A stretch of DNA of 64,000 bases. Source: Gnetum montanum (lineage: Eukaryota; Streptophyta; Gnetopsida; Gnetales; Gnetaceae). Of this stretch, positions 35,035 through 47,714 are shown piece by piece. Each line of letters starts with the position of its first letter. Position 1 is the stretch's first letter. The translations under genes and the position numbers were made by a program. Location: the NCBI GenBank assembly GCA_015680685.1, contig MNCI01005623.1, positions 318,669-382,668 on the forward strand. Direction: 5' to 3'. Below the pieces are notes generated by a model. The model was not told the DNA's origin, made no database searches, and saw only the letters and a list, made by a program, of their open reading frames with translations.

Positions 35035-35241
35035 AGCTTAGGCTAGAAAGGTATTACTTATAAAAATAAAATGTAACTTATTAAAAATGAAGGATGTTAG
35101 AGAAAATAGGATAGAAATCCTTTAAAGATGTGCAAAGGGGTATAAAAATACATAAATATTTGATAGAAAAATTACCTATATAATGATAATAGTCAATTGT
35201 GTATGAAACCTAAACTGATTAAGTAGAAATAGTTTTATAAG
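35035..35241 (-). repeat. Possible inner end of D 5' LTR
   Basis: Between the possible primer site of D and the LTR of E. If E inserted into this LTR, the remainder would lie after 47714. I could not confirm by alignment that both parts belong to one LTR. Confidence 0.3.
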
Positions 35242-36065
35242 TGATTAAGTAACCCTATGTCCAACCATATGAATCATAAATGTTTACAAATGATCCAGTT
35301 GAATTATATGGATGGAGACTAGTTGGTTGTCTTAGATAGTCAAATACTAAGATGTTGATCGTTATCTTCAAAATCACACTTTTGTGGTCTTAAGTTGTAT
35401 ACTTAAGAGTGAGTGAGTCCTATGATTAGATTTTATTATTAAAATGTGAAACTATTTAAATATTTATCTAATTAACCGAAGTGCAAGAGATATATCTAAT
35501 CTAGCCAAATCATAAAATATCCATTCTTGAGTTATCATACGCATCATGAACATGTGATAACATTGTTGGGTTGTTAAGCATTTCACCATTAAATGTACCA
35601 AATGATACATCACTGGGATTACTAAGTGTTAGTATGTTTATGCTTGAAGTTAATTATACTCATGTAAACTATTTATGTGTGATGAAGTAAAATAGAAAAC
35701 TATATGCATAGAAAGTAAAGGAATACTTAAACTAAATTATAATAAAAGAAAGTAAATGCTAGACAAAGTCCTATAATGGATAAAATAAATATCAACTTTA
35801 TTGTCATCATGCAAATTTGTATAGTTACCTATTTTACTTCATCAAGCACTATAATAAAACTTCATTTAATCTGTTCAATCCACATAGCAGGCACTTGATG
35901 GGGAAAATTCAAAATTTTACAAAAAAGATACAAGAGTTTGTCTATGAAATAATAAAATGGTGTTATAAATTTCATGTGTACATGAATTTATATAGGTATT
36001 TATAAGGCTTACCTCAATGCTAATGTGTTTACAAATTTAGGACTATGTTAAGGCTAATGAGTTAA
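35242..36065 (-). repeat. 3' LTR of element E
   Basis: Starts TGATTAAGT and aligns with 46912-47714 over its length, for example the ACATTTATATAAG TATA block (near 35980 here, near 47620 in the other). The outer end is approximate; no purine tract can be seen, so the junction with the RT fragment looks like a deletion. Confidence 0.75.
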
Positions 36066-36074
36066 TGTTCAATA

Positions 36075-36300
36075 GTTAAAAATCTATACAAATCCTCCCA
36101 TCACCCTCTTTTCTTTATCACAATAACAAGTGGGTTGATCAACTTACTATCCATAATAGGATGGATGATTCTAGTTTGAAGAAGCTTCTCCACCTTCTTT
36201 TTAACTACTTGTTTGAGTTTGGGATTAAACCTCATTTATGGCTATCTTTTGGAATTAATGGAAAGGTTTGTGTAGATTTTATCCTAGTGTATGCATGGAT
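36075..36300 (-). pseudogene. RT N-terminal fragment of element E
   Basis: The minus strand reads MRFNPKLKQVVKKKVEKLLQ and TRIIHPIMDSKLINPLVIV, the beginning of a Ty3-type RT (family form NPA-K-VVKKEV-KLL-AGIIHPI-DS-WVSPV). The palm, catalytic Asp pair and everything after are absent. Confidence 0.8.
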
Positions 36301-36779
36301 TAATAGCGGTTATTTTATCATATGATCAAAAAAACTATTGGTCATTTTTCATCACCTTTAGTAGCTTTTTCCTTTATCCTTTTATGAGTTGGTCATTTAC
36401 AATAACTAGTTTAATATATTTTAAGAATATGTACTCAAGTAATGCTAACAATGTCTTCAATTCAAGAGGCTCTAGTTAAACATTTTCTAGAATATCCAAC
36501 TCTTTTCAATCCATATATGTCATCTATAGGTTCTTTGTATGTGATATTTTCTATTTTAACTAATCCATTTTAATCATTTGATCATTGTAAGCACTTGTAA
36601 GCATCTCTATTAGTTCCATGCATGTTGTAGAATTAAGATCTCTTTTGAAGTCAACCACTAGATATCATCTTACTTTGTGGTTGCTATGTACATGAGCCTT
36701 TGTAGATTTACTAGTTTAGCACATGACTTGCATGTAATGATAGTCCTACATCTAATAGCCCATATTTTCTACATGCAAT

Positions 36780-37110
36780 TGCATCTTATGTTAGTATACA
36801 AAATACATGGAACTATATTATTCTCTACCATTTCATACTCATTTTCTTGGAAATGTTTCAATGAAAACTTTTTAATTTTCATCTTGGCATCAGTTGTGCT
36901 TAGCCAAGCTCTTTTCCATGATGATGGGAAAGTCTCCCCTTACAATTATCTACATGGATTACTAGGAAATTAGTAGGATATGACCATCCAATAATGGTAG
37001 TTATTATATCTTCTACTTATCTAAATGGAACAATTATGAACTAGCTTATAACCTTCAACACAATGTTTCATTTCCTTAGTAATGGTAGGTTCCATGTTTT
37101 GTACATTTCT
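36780..37110 (-). pseudogene. Protease of element E, decayed
   Basis: Minus-strand pieces match the protease C-terminal half of G and H: GETFPSSW-RAWLSTTDAK (G and H have EGDF-IIMGRAWLSTVDA), followed by a segment ending NIVPCILYT (VPCITYSDS in the others). Frame-shifted. The active-site motif is not readable. Confidence 0.7.
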
Positions 37111-37419
37111 TGAGACATCAAATTAACTATATAACCTATGTTTAACATAGCATTACATGATACACTTCATGTGATCTACAAATAGATTAAGGAAATTCCT
37201 AGATCATTTCTTTTCCTAGGAAAATATCTTATCTTTATCCAATCTATAACAACATGAGTGAGCATGATACTTTGTACGTTTGATGCACTTAGGTTTGAAG
37301 GAAGCTCAAATTTCATATGAGAGATTGTTTTTGTGGAATCCATAGTCATGGATGCCTACAAAGGTTTGGATAGACTATCTAGGCTAAAAATATATATGTT
37401 TCTAAGACTTATATTCAAG

Positions 37420-39484
37420 GCTACTTAAGTTATCATCCACTTGAAAATTCACTACTATTGTAGCATTCCATTTTTAAGGAAATGGAGGAATTTCATCTTG
37501 CATTGATAGAGTAAGTAACAAAATATTTTTAATGTGAGGTTGAAAATATTATGAAGAATGAGTAGTAGAAGTGGAAGAAGATTCAACATGTAGATTGCTA
37601 GGCCTATGATACTCTAAAGAATAATAATGGTAAGTAGAAACATAGGTGGTAGGACAACTGCAAGATACAAGTTGTTGGACATATTTACTTGTATGACTCA
37701 GCTTTCCTAAAGGGATATTGCTACCTTGGTGGTGGCATCCCTTACAACTATTTTTTTTTTCACTACTGGTAATACCCTTGATGTTAAGGTAAAGTCCCAC
37801 TTAGATAATACTATTGGTTATAGGATTACATATAGTTTCCTTGAGGATAAGACAACCTCATGAGTATTTAATTTTTAACAAATTGGATTTAATACATAAG
37901 CCTCAAACTCCTTCAGATGTGACATAATTGGGCAACAATCCTTAAAATATTATTTTTCACAAATTGTTCAACCATCATCGTTAGATTCAAAAACTACAAT
38001 ATTCTAAACTACTACTTTTCCTTTGTATTGATACTATTCCTTTTCTATACCTTTTTTCCTTCTTTTATTTTTGTCCTTGGCTCTTCCTTACTCTACTTTC
38101 TCCTTCATGATTTTATGTACTATTTAACAATCCTACATCTTGTCAAACTTAGCCAAAATTGTAATACTAGATTTCTAAATTAGCAAGGTCTATCTTTACA
38201 CTAACTCCTTCAATGATGCTCCTTCATCAAATTCATAGAGATAAACCTATTTTTGTGAATAAATAGATCCTATTATACTCCTCTACACTCTCCCTCTTTT
38301 TAATTTCTTCTTCCTCCTCTTTCCCACTTGATTAATGAGTCTTTGAATTTTATGAGCTTTCATTTTAGATAAAATCCCTTGGGCATAGATCTTAAGAGTA
38401 TTTATTTTCTTGTTGCAAATTCCATCTATGATATGACATAGCTACTCCTTTTGACAAAAATTATGGCATGGACATTAGTAAAGAAGAAAATAGTATTTGT
38501 CTAAGGCTACATTAAGGGATTCATGGTCACCTTATCTTCACCTTTGAATTTTCTTCTTTATATTAGAAACTTAGGAGTATGTTTGGTACTTATCATTAAA
38601 AACTCTAGCATTATACTCCATATTTTGATTGATTTTGGTTCTAAAGATAAATACCAAATTTTTTACTTCTTTAATAAGTATCCTTGGAAAAAAGATTCAA
38701 CTTCTACCATTTACTTTCAATGTTCTATAAGGAACAAACATCATGGAATACTTGTAAGTAATGCTATGAATCTATAGTATAGCCTCTTAAAATTTAGAGA
38801 TATTATTCATGTCCAATAATTTGATCCAAATGTTTCTCTTATGTTTACTAAGTATGTAAATTATCTTTCAAATATTTATCATACTTCTTAGGATAAGTAA
38901 TAGTTTTTGGTAATCATAATAGTCATTATGGTCCATATCATAATTATGTATTCCTTGGCATTATCTTTTATTCCTCCATTCATGATGATTTCATTCTTTT
39001 AATTCAAGTCTATCATCTTTATAGCCATCTTTTTTATGATCCCTCGATTACCTCCACCTTATCTATAATTGTTTCCCTTCTATATTGGTCATATTTACCC
39101 TCATCAAGGCTTGACAATGAGGATACAGAGGATAAAGGTGAAGAACTAGGAGACACATATGTTAGCTTATTCTCCTTCTATGAAACTTTTGATACTCTCT
39201 TGATTATTTGTTAAAAGATCTTGACGTTGACATCCCCCTTATTCTAGGTCTTATTCTCCCCTTATCTTGATTTCTTTCTAAGGTTTAACATAGCCATGGA
39301 TGATTTATGTTATCTCCACTAAGGGATGGAGGATTTTGACATTGATATTTTCCTAATTAATAATCAATATTATTCTTTTCTAATTATGATGTTAAGTAAA
39401 TAGGAGTTTCTTTTCCTTTGGAATCCTCATACCAAGTCTCCATGAATTGATAGTTGTATATTTAGAACTTCATGAGTTGGTAGG
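37420..39484 (-). pseudogene. gag of element E, main part
   Basis: Continues the gag that starts at 46858, beyond the insertion of F. It holds the Ser/Arg/Lys-rich middle (39050-39280), gag core pieces near 38620-38830, and the Ser/Tyr/His-rich tail (37549-37800, with KKNSCKGCHHQG and SYHYYSLEYHRP-like text) that matches the tail in F. Stops and shifts throughout. Confidence 0.7.
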
Positions 39485-40341
39485 TGATGAGTGGTGAGGT
39501 ACCCCTATGTCTAACCATACAAATCACAAGTGTTCATGCACAATCTAGTCAAATTCCATGGATGGGACTATTTGTGCATCTAAATTGTTATGCTTTGATT
39601 GCAATTTGCTATCTTCCCACTTAGACTAGTGGTAGCTTTATCATGTATGATTTAGTCCAAAGTGAGGCATATGATTGATCTCTAACCCTATTCTACTCCT
39701 AATGACAATAAAGAGATAAATTAATTAAACTAACTAATAGTGGAAAGTAAAATCTAACTAGCCTACGTGTGATGAGTATCCATTCCTAATTGTTCACACA
39801 CGCCTTAGAGTTCATGTGACTACCATTGGCATTACCAAGTGTACATCACTAGGCTTACCAAACGATACACTATTGGGTTACCAAGTAATTAAATTAATCA
39901 CTCATAATTATTCATGCCCATTCCACTTAATGAAAAGAATCGTAAATAGTAGTAAATGTAAACATTAACTAAAGACAATAGTAAATGATTAAACAATAAT
40001 AAATCTAAGTGGATGTTGCAATGATGGAAGTAATCTTGATCTTTATTTTCGGTCATGTAACATGTCCAAGTATGTCACCCTCAAATAATGATGTTGTACA
40101 ATTATAAAAATCTCGCTATGAGCATGCATGGGGAAACAACAACATGGGAAATTAAGAATCTAGAAAAAGCTATCTAAAATTTAATAACAAAACTATATCC
40201 CAGCTGTGCACCCAAGTGTTGTATTTATAGCCCTAGCATGGAAGAGATGATATTAGATATCCACATCATTTCTTGGGATCCAATCATGCATATCTAATAT
40301 TGAGGCTTCAATATCAGAGCTGACCAAATCATGACTCATCA
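39485..40341 (-). repeat. 3' LTR of element F
   Basis: 857 bp between TGATGAGTGG and CTCATCA on the plus strand. The adjoining TAACCCCAT is the complement of a purine tract. U3 has several GATATC/AATATC words. It aligns well with 45677-46548. Confidence 0.9.
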
Positions 40342-40530
40342 TAACCCCATGATTGAATGAAAACCCATCCACGAGTTACAAAATGAGGAATAAGTTCTTT
40401 ACAAAATATTGGGAAAGTATGGAATTATTGAGTAACTCAAATAATCAAACAAACTAATCAACTCTTACATGCCATAGTGTTATTTTATAAAATTTTGGAC
40501 ACAACATTACAAGACACAAATTAGAAAAGC

Positions 40531-42960
40531 TCATGTAGTTTCTAGAGGCAGTGGCTCCTCCATTGGTTACTTCCCTTTGTCACCAGGCTTCTAAAATTTG
40601 TAGTAATTGAGTAATTCTTGCAACTATTCTTCTTCTATTCTTGGATTATGTACTATTTAGGCTACTGAGATAATGTGTGTTAGCACCGATACATTTCAAG
40701 GGCATTTTAGCTGTGGAAACATTTTGTTGGCCTTTACATACCAAGCCACAAACTACCGTCATTCCTCCTCAAAGACCCTAGTCTTTTCTTTCAACTCATG
40801 ATTTTCAATTAATCTCTGGGGAAACATCCTTTTGTCCACGGTAGCAAGCTTTGATCACATCTAGTTCTAAGTTTTCTAGATGAAGTTTTTGTAAAGAAAC
40901 ATTTTTGTCTACAAACTCTTTATCGTATAATGCATATGTAGTCGCTACCTACTACTCCAATTTAGTTCTTAGCTAACTTACTATTAACATGGCAAGGCTG
41001 GCATATCTAAGGTTATCCAATGCCAGGTATTCCTATAAATCCTTGATCTATAGGTCTTCATTCTTTACTTTCTCTTGCTAGACCAAGGCATAGCTATCCA
41101 AGATGGGCTTCGAATTAGGATTTTGCATTGACATGGATCCAATGTAAGCTTTGGCCATATAGATTTCCTTTTTGATGATTTTCTTATACATGCCTACTTG
41201 GTCCAAGAACTATTCCTACAACTTTTCATGTTTCTTGGCCTCATTCTACCACATGCTTATTTTGATTACAAACTTTTGTCAAATGGAGTGGACCTCCTCC
41301 ATTAAGAGGGTTCTATTCTCTTTGGCTAATCTACTGATATCTTAGTTGGCCCTCATTAATTGTTCTCTCAACTAATAGATACTTTCATCCTAGAACATTA
41401 TTTTATTTTTCTATGGTGGTCAACCTTGAATTTTTGGTAGCAAGCTAGTTATTATTTTCTTGGATAGTGGTTAGTGCCTTTTGTGCTCATAAGATTGCAC
41501 TTTTGCAGTGAATGCATTCTAGACCACCTTCTCCTTTTCCTGCTCTATGGCTTTGTTCTCTTTGAGCAATCTATCTAGCTACTTTATTCTAAATTGGTCT
41601 AACTAATTAGATGCAAAAAATTGGGTAGGATCCTATCTTTCAACTCTCAAGATAGCTAACTCTTGTTGCAAATGTTGCACTTCTGCTTCCACGTGCTCCA
41701 CCTTGGTCTTAGCCATGACTAGCTTTCCCTTGGTGATGATGAGGTCTAATTGTGCTATAGTCACATTACTAAGAACATCAAATAGGGTGGTCATCACTTT
41801 CCTTATGTGTAGTAATTGATCTAATACATCCTTATGTGCTATGGGATTCATCAAAGTCCTAGCGAGCATTTGCACATATTTGGTCCTAGTCAAATTAATT
41901 GGAGGCACAAAAGGCATATTGAATAATTCCTTGATGTGATCTATTATTACTTCTCTTAGGCTTGCTACGTCCTGATGCTACATGATCACTTTTGTGGCAC
42001 CTTCTCCCATTTCAAGCACCACTTGGAAGGATGTAGTGTTACTAAAGATTTGTCTCGACCATTGGGATTCTCCTACTAATTGTAGCAAAATTTGTTCTCT
42101 TGTTAGATCAACTAAAATAGCGAGTTGTATGGCATCATTAATGATTCTAAAGAGGCTTGACTCCTCTCTGCTACCCTAGTTGAGCATTTTAGTAATTTTC
42201 TACAAGTGGCTCATTGCTGGCCTAGAGTCTTGTGATGGTGGAGGTGGAACATGTGGCTCGCGATGCTACTTAAGCTCTAATTCTACTTCTTTTTCAAGTT
42301 CTACTTCCTTCTCTAGTTCTTGTTCTTCACCAAGGTCTTTCCTTTGTGCTTTTAGTTTAAGAAATTTAGTGAATGAAGCATTTCAAGCCTTCATAGCAGT
42401 GTTGTTCATGTACCTTAGGATTCTAGTGCACTTACACAGAATCCAAATTAGGCAAGGGAATAGAAGTGTGGATTTCCCTATCTTCTTTTCCTCAAACCAC
42501 CTATGACTTTCTATGAAATATATTTGGGGAAGGTTGGCCATATACTTGCTCATTAGTATGGCACTTACCATGGTTGCATATTATGAAATCCTATTGAGCC
42601 CTTTGGCTGGGAAGAGATGATATGTGCCTATCTTGAAGTAGGTCCTCTCTTCTAGATTCAATTCATTTTATGTTTTACCATCCTTGCCATATGTCCACCT
42701 TACCCATAGCTTCCTAGTATCAAGGTTAGACCTTGTGGATAGATGGGCTAACTTAGCCTTCTCATTTGGCAAATTAAGAGCTTCAACAATTTCTTTGATC
42801 AAGAACAAAATAGTGACTCTACAAATGTTAATAGTGGTACGATCCTCCTTATTATGAAAGAATTGGTAGGTTTCACCAAGATACCATTTTTCACTATCTG
42901 AGAGGATAGGCAACAGAGGTTATGCCTAGAGTTGCATCCGAACTACCTAAGGATCAAATG
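40531..42960 (-). pseudogene. Third ORF of element F
   Basis: The minus strand aligns with the third ORF of A. KWYLGETYQFFHN at about 42890-42850 matches DWYLGETYLF in A. The middle, with the open 94-codon part 41633-41917 (QLDLIITKGKLVMAKTKVEH), is coiled-coil-like. The end EPLPLETT stops at 40533-40531, as EPPPLGNV does in A. The N-terminus before WYLGETY is shortened and runs straight into the protease linker. Stops are fewer than in A, so F may be younger. Function unknown. Confidence 0.75.
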
Positions 42961-43220
42961 CCATGAATGCGTCAAAGTTCATTTCCACAATGATCATAGT
43001 CAATAAGGATTTTTCTTAAATGGCCTTGAGGCATTTTAGGGGCAATGTGAGGCACTGTCCCTGCATGGGGACGTGTAATTCCACAACTTGTCCTTAGACT
43101 AATTGTCTTGTGACAGGCAGGATCCATGCATGCATAGAACATTGTTACCCTTTCATTTTCAAGCCATTGGATGTCTTTTGGTTTAGTGGCAGCTACATAG
43201 ACAAGTTTTTGTTCACACAC
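42961..43220 (-). pseudogene. Protease-RT linker remnant in F
   Basis: 82 codons open, beginning MCEQKLVYVAATKPKD. The YVAATK block and following WL mark the segment just after the protease in A, G and H. Upstream no protease hallmark is present, and downstream the third ORF begins, so this segment carries the deletion junction. Confidence 0.7.
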
Positions 43221-45552
43221 TTGGTTGTTAAATGTATGGTGGGTTAGGGTATGAGTTGGGTTAACATTGCATGTGTCTAGCCCACAATTGCACCCTTAAG
43301 CATAATACGGTATGCATGGATTCATTTGTCTCTTCACAATGCTTGATTCATTATGTTTGTTGGGTGTTGGAGTAACAATAGATGGTGGCCCTTGCGTAGG
43401 ATCAGAGAACATTGGTTGTGAAAGAAGGTGTTGCACTAGATTTGCATTGTGCTAATTCAGATGCTATGGTAGGTCCATGAGTGTTGCATTTCCACTTGGG
43501 GTCTATCCTATAGAAAGGGAGTTTTTGAATTTGCAGTGGAAACCTACTATATCAACATGTTTATGCACATATGTAACACAAGTGGCATTTATTTGTTGAT
43601 GTTGTGGTGCTAAACCTACCTATGTTGCTGGTAGTGACACATGATAAGGAGGAGTATGAGGATATTGAGGATAGGATGGATGGTAAGAGGTGCAAGGTGG
43701 CGATCCTTCAGGAGATGTCATGGGTTGATGATACTCGGAAGAGTGATAGTGGCGATTTGAAGTAGAGGATGTAGAACTAGTTGGAGAAAGAGGATGTTGA
43801 ACATAATATCCATACAATTTTGGCTAGTAGGAAGGATAGGGCTAGTTTGGTGGTGGCCTCCCACATGATTTTGGGTGTTGCAATTATGGTTAATGATAGT
43901 GTCAAGGCTAGTAATAAGTCCCCCTAGGGTAGTATGATTAGCTGTGGGACTATCTATCATTACCATGTGGAAAGGGAAATCTCTTGGGCATGTGCTTCTA
44001 CATAAACTTAATGCACCTACCCAATACTCATGTACATGCAACAAGACCAAGAAATGGTCCTTCGGATGGTCATGTATGTAGATTTCATATCCGTTGTCTT
44101 TGTCTATGGTTGAGTCTATAGCCTCACTTTCTTCAGCCATTTTTCCTATTGGCCGAAATGAGTTCCTAGCTATTTCTTGGTACTGCTTCCTCCATTTAGA
44201 GTGATTTCCTAGTTTTTTTTTCACTACCTTCTTCTCTACCATCTCTATGAGAGTTGTAACATTTTCATATATCCACTTTAACATCCTATTAAACTTTACT
44301 TCAAGTTTATCAATGGACTTCTGTATAGACAAGGTTTGTTGCGGAATCACCTTATTGAGAGCTACCTCGTTCTCCTTACTATAGATGTAGACTTCCTTCA
44401 TTTGAAGAGTTTGGTCCTAGTGATATTTCTCAACATTCTCCCATTTTCATATCTCTCCTTCTTCTTTCACCACGTGCTTTATTAGCTCTTGGATCTAATT
44501 GGTTTGTAGCTCATATAATTGACTTGGGGCATACATCCCCAGGGTCTCCTTTGTTTCATTAGGAAGCTCATCTATGATGTGGAAAAGTTTTCTTTCCTCA
44601 TAGAAATCATGACTTGGACATCAATTCAGTAGAGAATAATATCTATCTAAGGCCATGTCCAAGGGTTCATGTTGTTCTTAGATCTTTCTCTTCAAGTTGG
44701 ACATCCTTGCATAGGTTTGGTATATCTCGTTGAAGAGTTCCAACATTGTGGACCATCATTAGATTAAGTTTGGTTTCAACAATCTATACCACACTTTAGT
44801 TCTATCGATCAATGTCCTAGGAAAAAGCTTGAGCTTTTGCCACCTACTTTTAATGTTGTAGAAATCATAGGCATCATGGAAGACTTGTAGATGATGTTGT
44901 TGATCCAAATCATAGCCTCCTGCAAATTTAGGAATATTATTCATATCAAGCCTAGGTAGGTGACTCAATTTGTGATGCCTACAAAATATCTTAACTACCT
45001 CTATGATCTATATCAGGCTCTTAGTGGCCAACAAGGGTTCAACATCATCAGACATGTTGTGATGAAAATTTCTCTTTCTATTCATTTTATTGTGATGATT
45101 TTGTCTATGTTCATTTTCATGTCTTTGATATCTCCCATGGGTTCAATTTTTATTTTCATTATTATTTTGATGTCAATGATGAGCTTGGTCTCTATACCTA
45201 CATTCATCGTCATTAGAACTAGACATTGAAGAGGAAGAGGAAGAGGAAGATGAGGAGTTGGGAGAATTACCATAGCTTCTATAGTTCTTCCCATGGTCCC
45301 TTGATTTATCTTTTCTAGGCCTATAGGAGTTCCTAAGCCTTGAGGCCTCCCCTAGTCCAGGATGTACTTCATCACTTCTAGTGCTATTTGCCTTAGGTGA
45401 ATGTAGTCCTTGAGTTTTGTCACAGTGGTCATGAACATATGAAAATCCTACATGAGGTTAGTCACTTCAATTTTCTTCACCATATATTTCATTAGTTCTC
45501 CAATGGATGTCTTCTCTATGCAATGCATTATTACTTCCTTGTGAAGAGACAT
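43221..45552 (-). pseudogene. gag of element F, decayed
   Basis: ATG at 45552 (MSLHKEV...). An Ile/Met/Lys-rich middle section (45082-45294) is a shifted reading of the Arg/Ser-rich region. The gag core with NNIPKFAGGYDLDQQHHLQV and FHDAYDFYNIKSRW lies at 44968-44850, then KVWYRLLKPN. A 227-codon open part (43718-44401) has the Lys/Glu helix and the knuckle reduced to YEIYIHDHPKDHF (all Cys lost). A Ser/Pro/Tyr-rich tail follows. It would form the particle shell. Confidence 0.85.
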
Positions 45553-45657
45553 TGTTTTTAATTAGCAATGTGTATGATTTAATATTTTTCAAACATATAT
45601 TATTAATGCATTTACAGTGATCTTGTATTATATAAGTAATCTACAAAACTAACACCA

Positions 45658-45675
45658 TCCCTAGTAATGACACCA
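45658..45675 (-). other. Primer binding site of F
   Basis: The minus strand reads TGGTGTCATTACTAGGGA. It differs from TGGCGCCGTTGCCGGGGA at six positions, all C-to-T or G-to-A. Confidence 0.75.
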
Positions 45676-45676
45676 A

Positions 45677-46548
45677 TGATGAGTAGTGAGGTATCGCTGC
45701 ACCCAACCATATGAATCACAAGCGTTCACACCTAATCTAGCCAAATTCCATAGATGGAACTAATTATACATCTAAATCATTATGCTTTGATCACGGTTCA
45801 TTGTCTTCCCACTTGAACAAGTGGTAGCTTTGTAATGTATATTTTAGTCCAAAGTGAGGCATATCATTGATGTTGTCTAACCCTATGCTACTCCTAATGA
45901 CAATAAAGAGATAAATTAATTAAACTAATTAACAATGGAGCATAAAATCTAACTAGCCTATGTGCAATGAGTATCCATTCCTAATGGTTTACACATACCT
46001 TGAACTTCATGTGACTACCGCTGGGATTACGAAGCATACATCACTAGGCTTACCAAACAATGCACAAATGGGTTACCAAGTAATTACACTTAAGCACTTG
46101 CAATTAGTCATACCCATTCTGCTTAATGACAAGAATCATAAATAGTAATAAATGTAAACATTAAATAAATACAAAAATAAATAATTAAATAATTGAAAGC
46201 AATAATAAATATAAGTGGATGCTACAATGATGGAAGTAATCTTGATCTTTATTTCTAGTCATGTAACATGTCCAAGTACGTCACACTTGAATAAGGATGT
46301 CATACAATTGCAAACATCACATTGCAGGTATGCACTGGGAAACAACAAAATGGAAAATCAAGAATCTAGGAAAAGATATCTAAAACCTACTAACAAAACT
46401 ATATCCCAATCATGCACCCCAAGCATTGTATTTATAGGCTAGAACAGAAGATATGATATTAGATATCTAACATCATTTCCTAGGACTCAATATCATGTAT
46501 CCAATATCGAGGCTCTGATATCAAAGTTGACCAAATCATGACTCATTA
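45677..46548 (-). repeat. 5' LTR of element F
   Basis: 872 bp, TGATGAGTAG to CTCATTA (CATCA with one C-to-T). It aligns with 39485-40341; both have the block with CCATTCCTAAT near the middle and GATATC-type words near the U3 end (46450-46530). Confidence 0.9.
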
Positions 46549-46858
46549 GTAAGCTATAGATATTTTATCAACTATTTTGTAATTTTGGATGACTAATTTG
46601 ATCCATATTTTCATTAATGCTATCATGATCATTAATGAAACTAAATGATCAAGTAGTAATACAATGTTCCACTCTAGGTCTCTTCATCATAGTTATTCAT
46701 CCTAGTGAAGTATGAAAGTGAAATTAAAATGGTAAGGATATAGATATTGTAGATTCTCTTTACTTATTATGGGAAATCATCCTTGTTTTTGTAGTTTTAT
46801 CATATATTCTTCTTAAATCATTAGAAGATAGGGAATTTACCAAGTGAGAAGAAGACAT
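46549..46858 (-). pseudogene. gag of element E, N-terminal part
   Basis: ATG at 46858 (MSSSHLVNSL...), corresponding to MASSHID in A and MSSSHKS in G. It is cut by F at 46548 and continues at 39484. Several stops. Confidence 0.7.
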
Positions 46859-46892
46859 CTTATGATTCGAACTATCTAAAACACTAGCACCA

Positions 46893-46910
46893 TTCCCAAT
46901 AATGATGCTA
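46893..46910 (-). other. Primer binding site of E
   Basis: The minus strand reads TAGCATCATTATTGGGAA. Eight differences from the tRNA-Asp-type site, all transitions of the C-to-T/G-to-A kind. Confidence 0.7.
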
Positions 46911-46911
46911 A

Positions 46912-47714
46912 TGATGAGTGGTTTAGTAAAGCATTTACAAATAATCCAATAAAATGTTGTGTATGGATACTAGTTACTTGCCTTAGATACCCAAGTTATA
47001 ATATGCTAATCATTGTCTTCCCAATCACACTTGTGTGGGCATAAGCTATATGGCTAAGTGTGATTGAGGCATATGATTAGATTTTATTTTTAAAATATTA
47101 AATAATTTAAAATATGAAAGAATTAAAATATAAGTTTAATTAACCTAAATGTAGAACATAAATATAATTTAGCCTAAGCATAAACTATTCATTTCTACCT
47201 TGTTGTACACATCATGAATGTGTGCCAACACTACTAGGTGCATTAAGTGATTCATTGATTAGATTATCAAGTGTTAGCACATGTATCCTCAAATCCATTC
47301 ATACTCATGTGAACTACTTAAGTGTGATGAAATAAAATAATTAAATATGAGCATAGAAAATAAATAAATTCTTAACGAAAATTGTGATGAAAGAAATTAT
47401 ATGCTACACTAAATGCCACAATGGATAGAATAAATCTCAATTTTATTGTCATTATGTAGATGTGTCCAAGTGCATTAAGCATTTGAATAAAACTTCATTC
47501 AATATATTTAATCAATATTACCTTCACTGATATGGGAAAAATTCTAACTTTCACAAAAGAAACCTACAAGAGCATACCTATAAATTGATCAAATGGTGCC
47601 ATAAATGTGGTGTATACACACATTTATATAAGCATCTATGAGGCTTGCATCAACATTGATGCATTGATGAAACTAGGGCTACATCAATGCCAATGTGTTG
47701 ATGCAACTTCATGA
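46912..47714 (-). repeat. 5' LTR of element E
   Basis: Starts TGATGAGTGG; the far end is about 47714 (TTCATGA). It has the superfamily blocks and a U3 rich in CATCAA/TTGATG words (47650-47710). Confidence 0.8.

Larger units (their letters stand above)
39485..46548 (-). mobile_element. Element F: gag plus third ORF, no polymerase
   Basis: 7.06 kb with two LTRs (39485-40341 and 45677-46548), a primer site at 45675-45658, gag, and the third ORF. Protease core, RT, RNase H and integrase are missing. Flanks GTAGG (39480-39484) and GTAAG (46549-46553) differ by one G-to-A and are the target duplication. It sits inside the gag of E. Confidence 0.88.
35242..47714 (-). mobile_element. Element E: Athila-like element with truncated pol
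   Basis: The minus-oriented LTRs at 35242-36065 and 46912-47714 have the superfamily landmarks. A primer site lies at 46910-46893. Gag starts at 46858, is interrupted by element F, and resumes at 39484. Protease and only the first part of RT follow before the 3' LTR, so RT to third ORF were lost. Without F the element is about 5.4 kb. Confidence 0.82.

Noticed and set aside
45082-45294. 70-codon Ile/Met-rich minus ORF
   Set aside because: Shifted reading of the same gag section in F.
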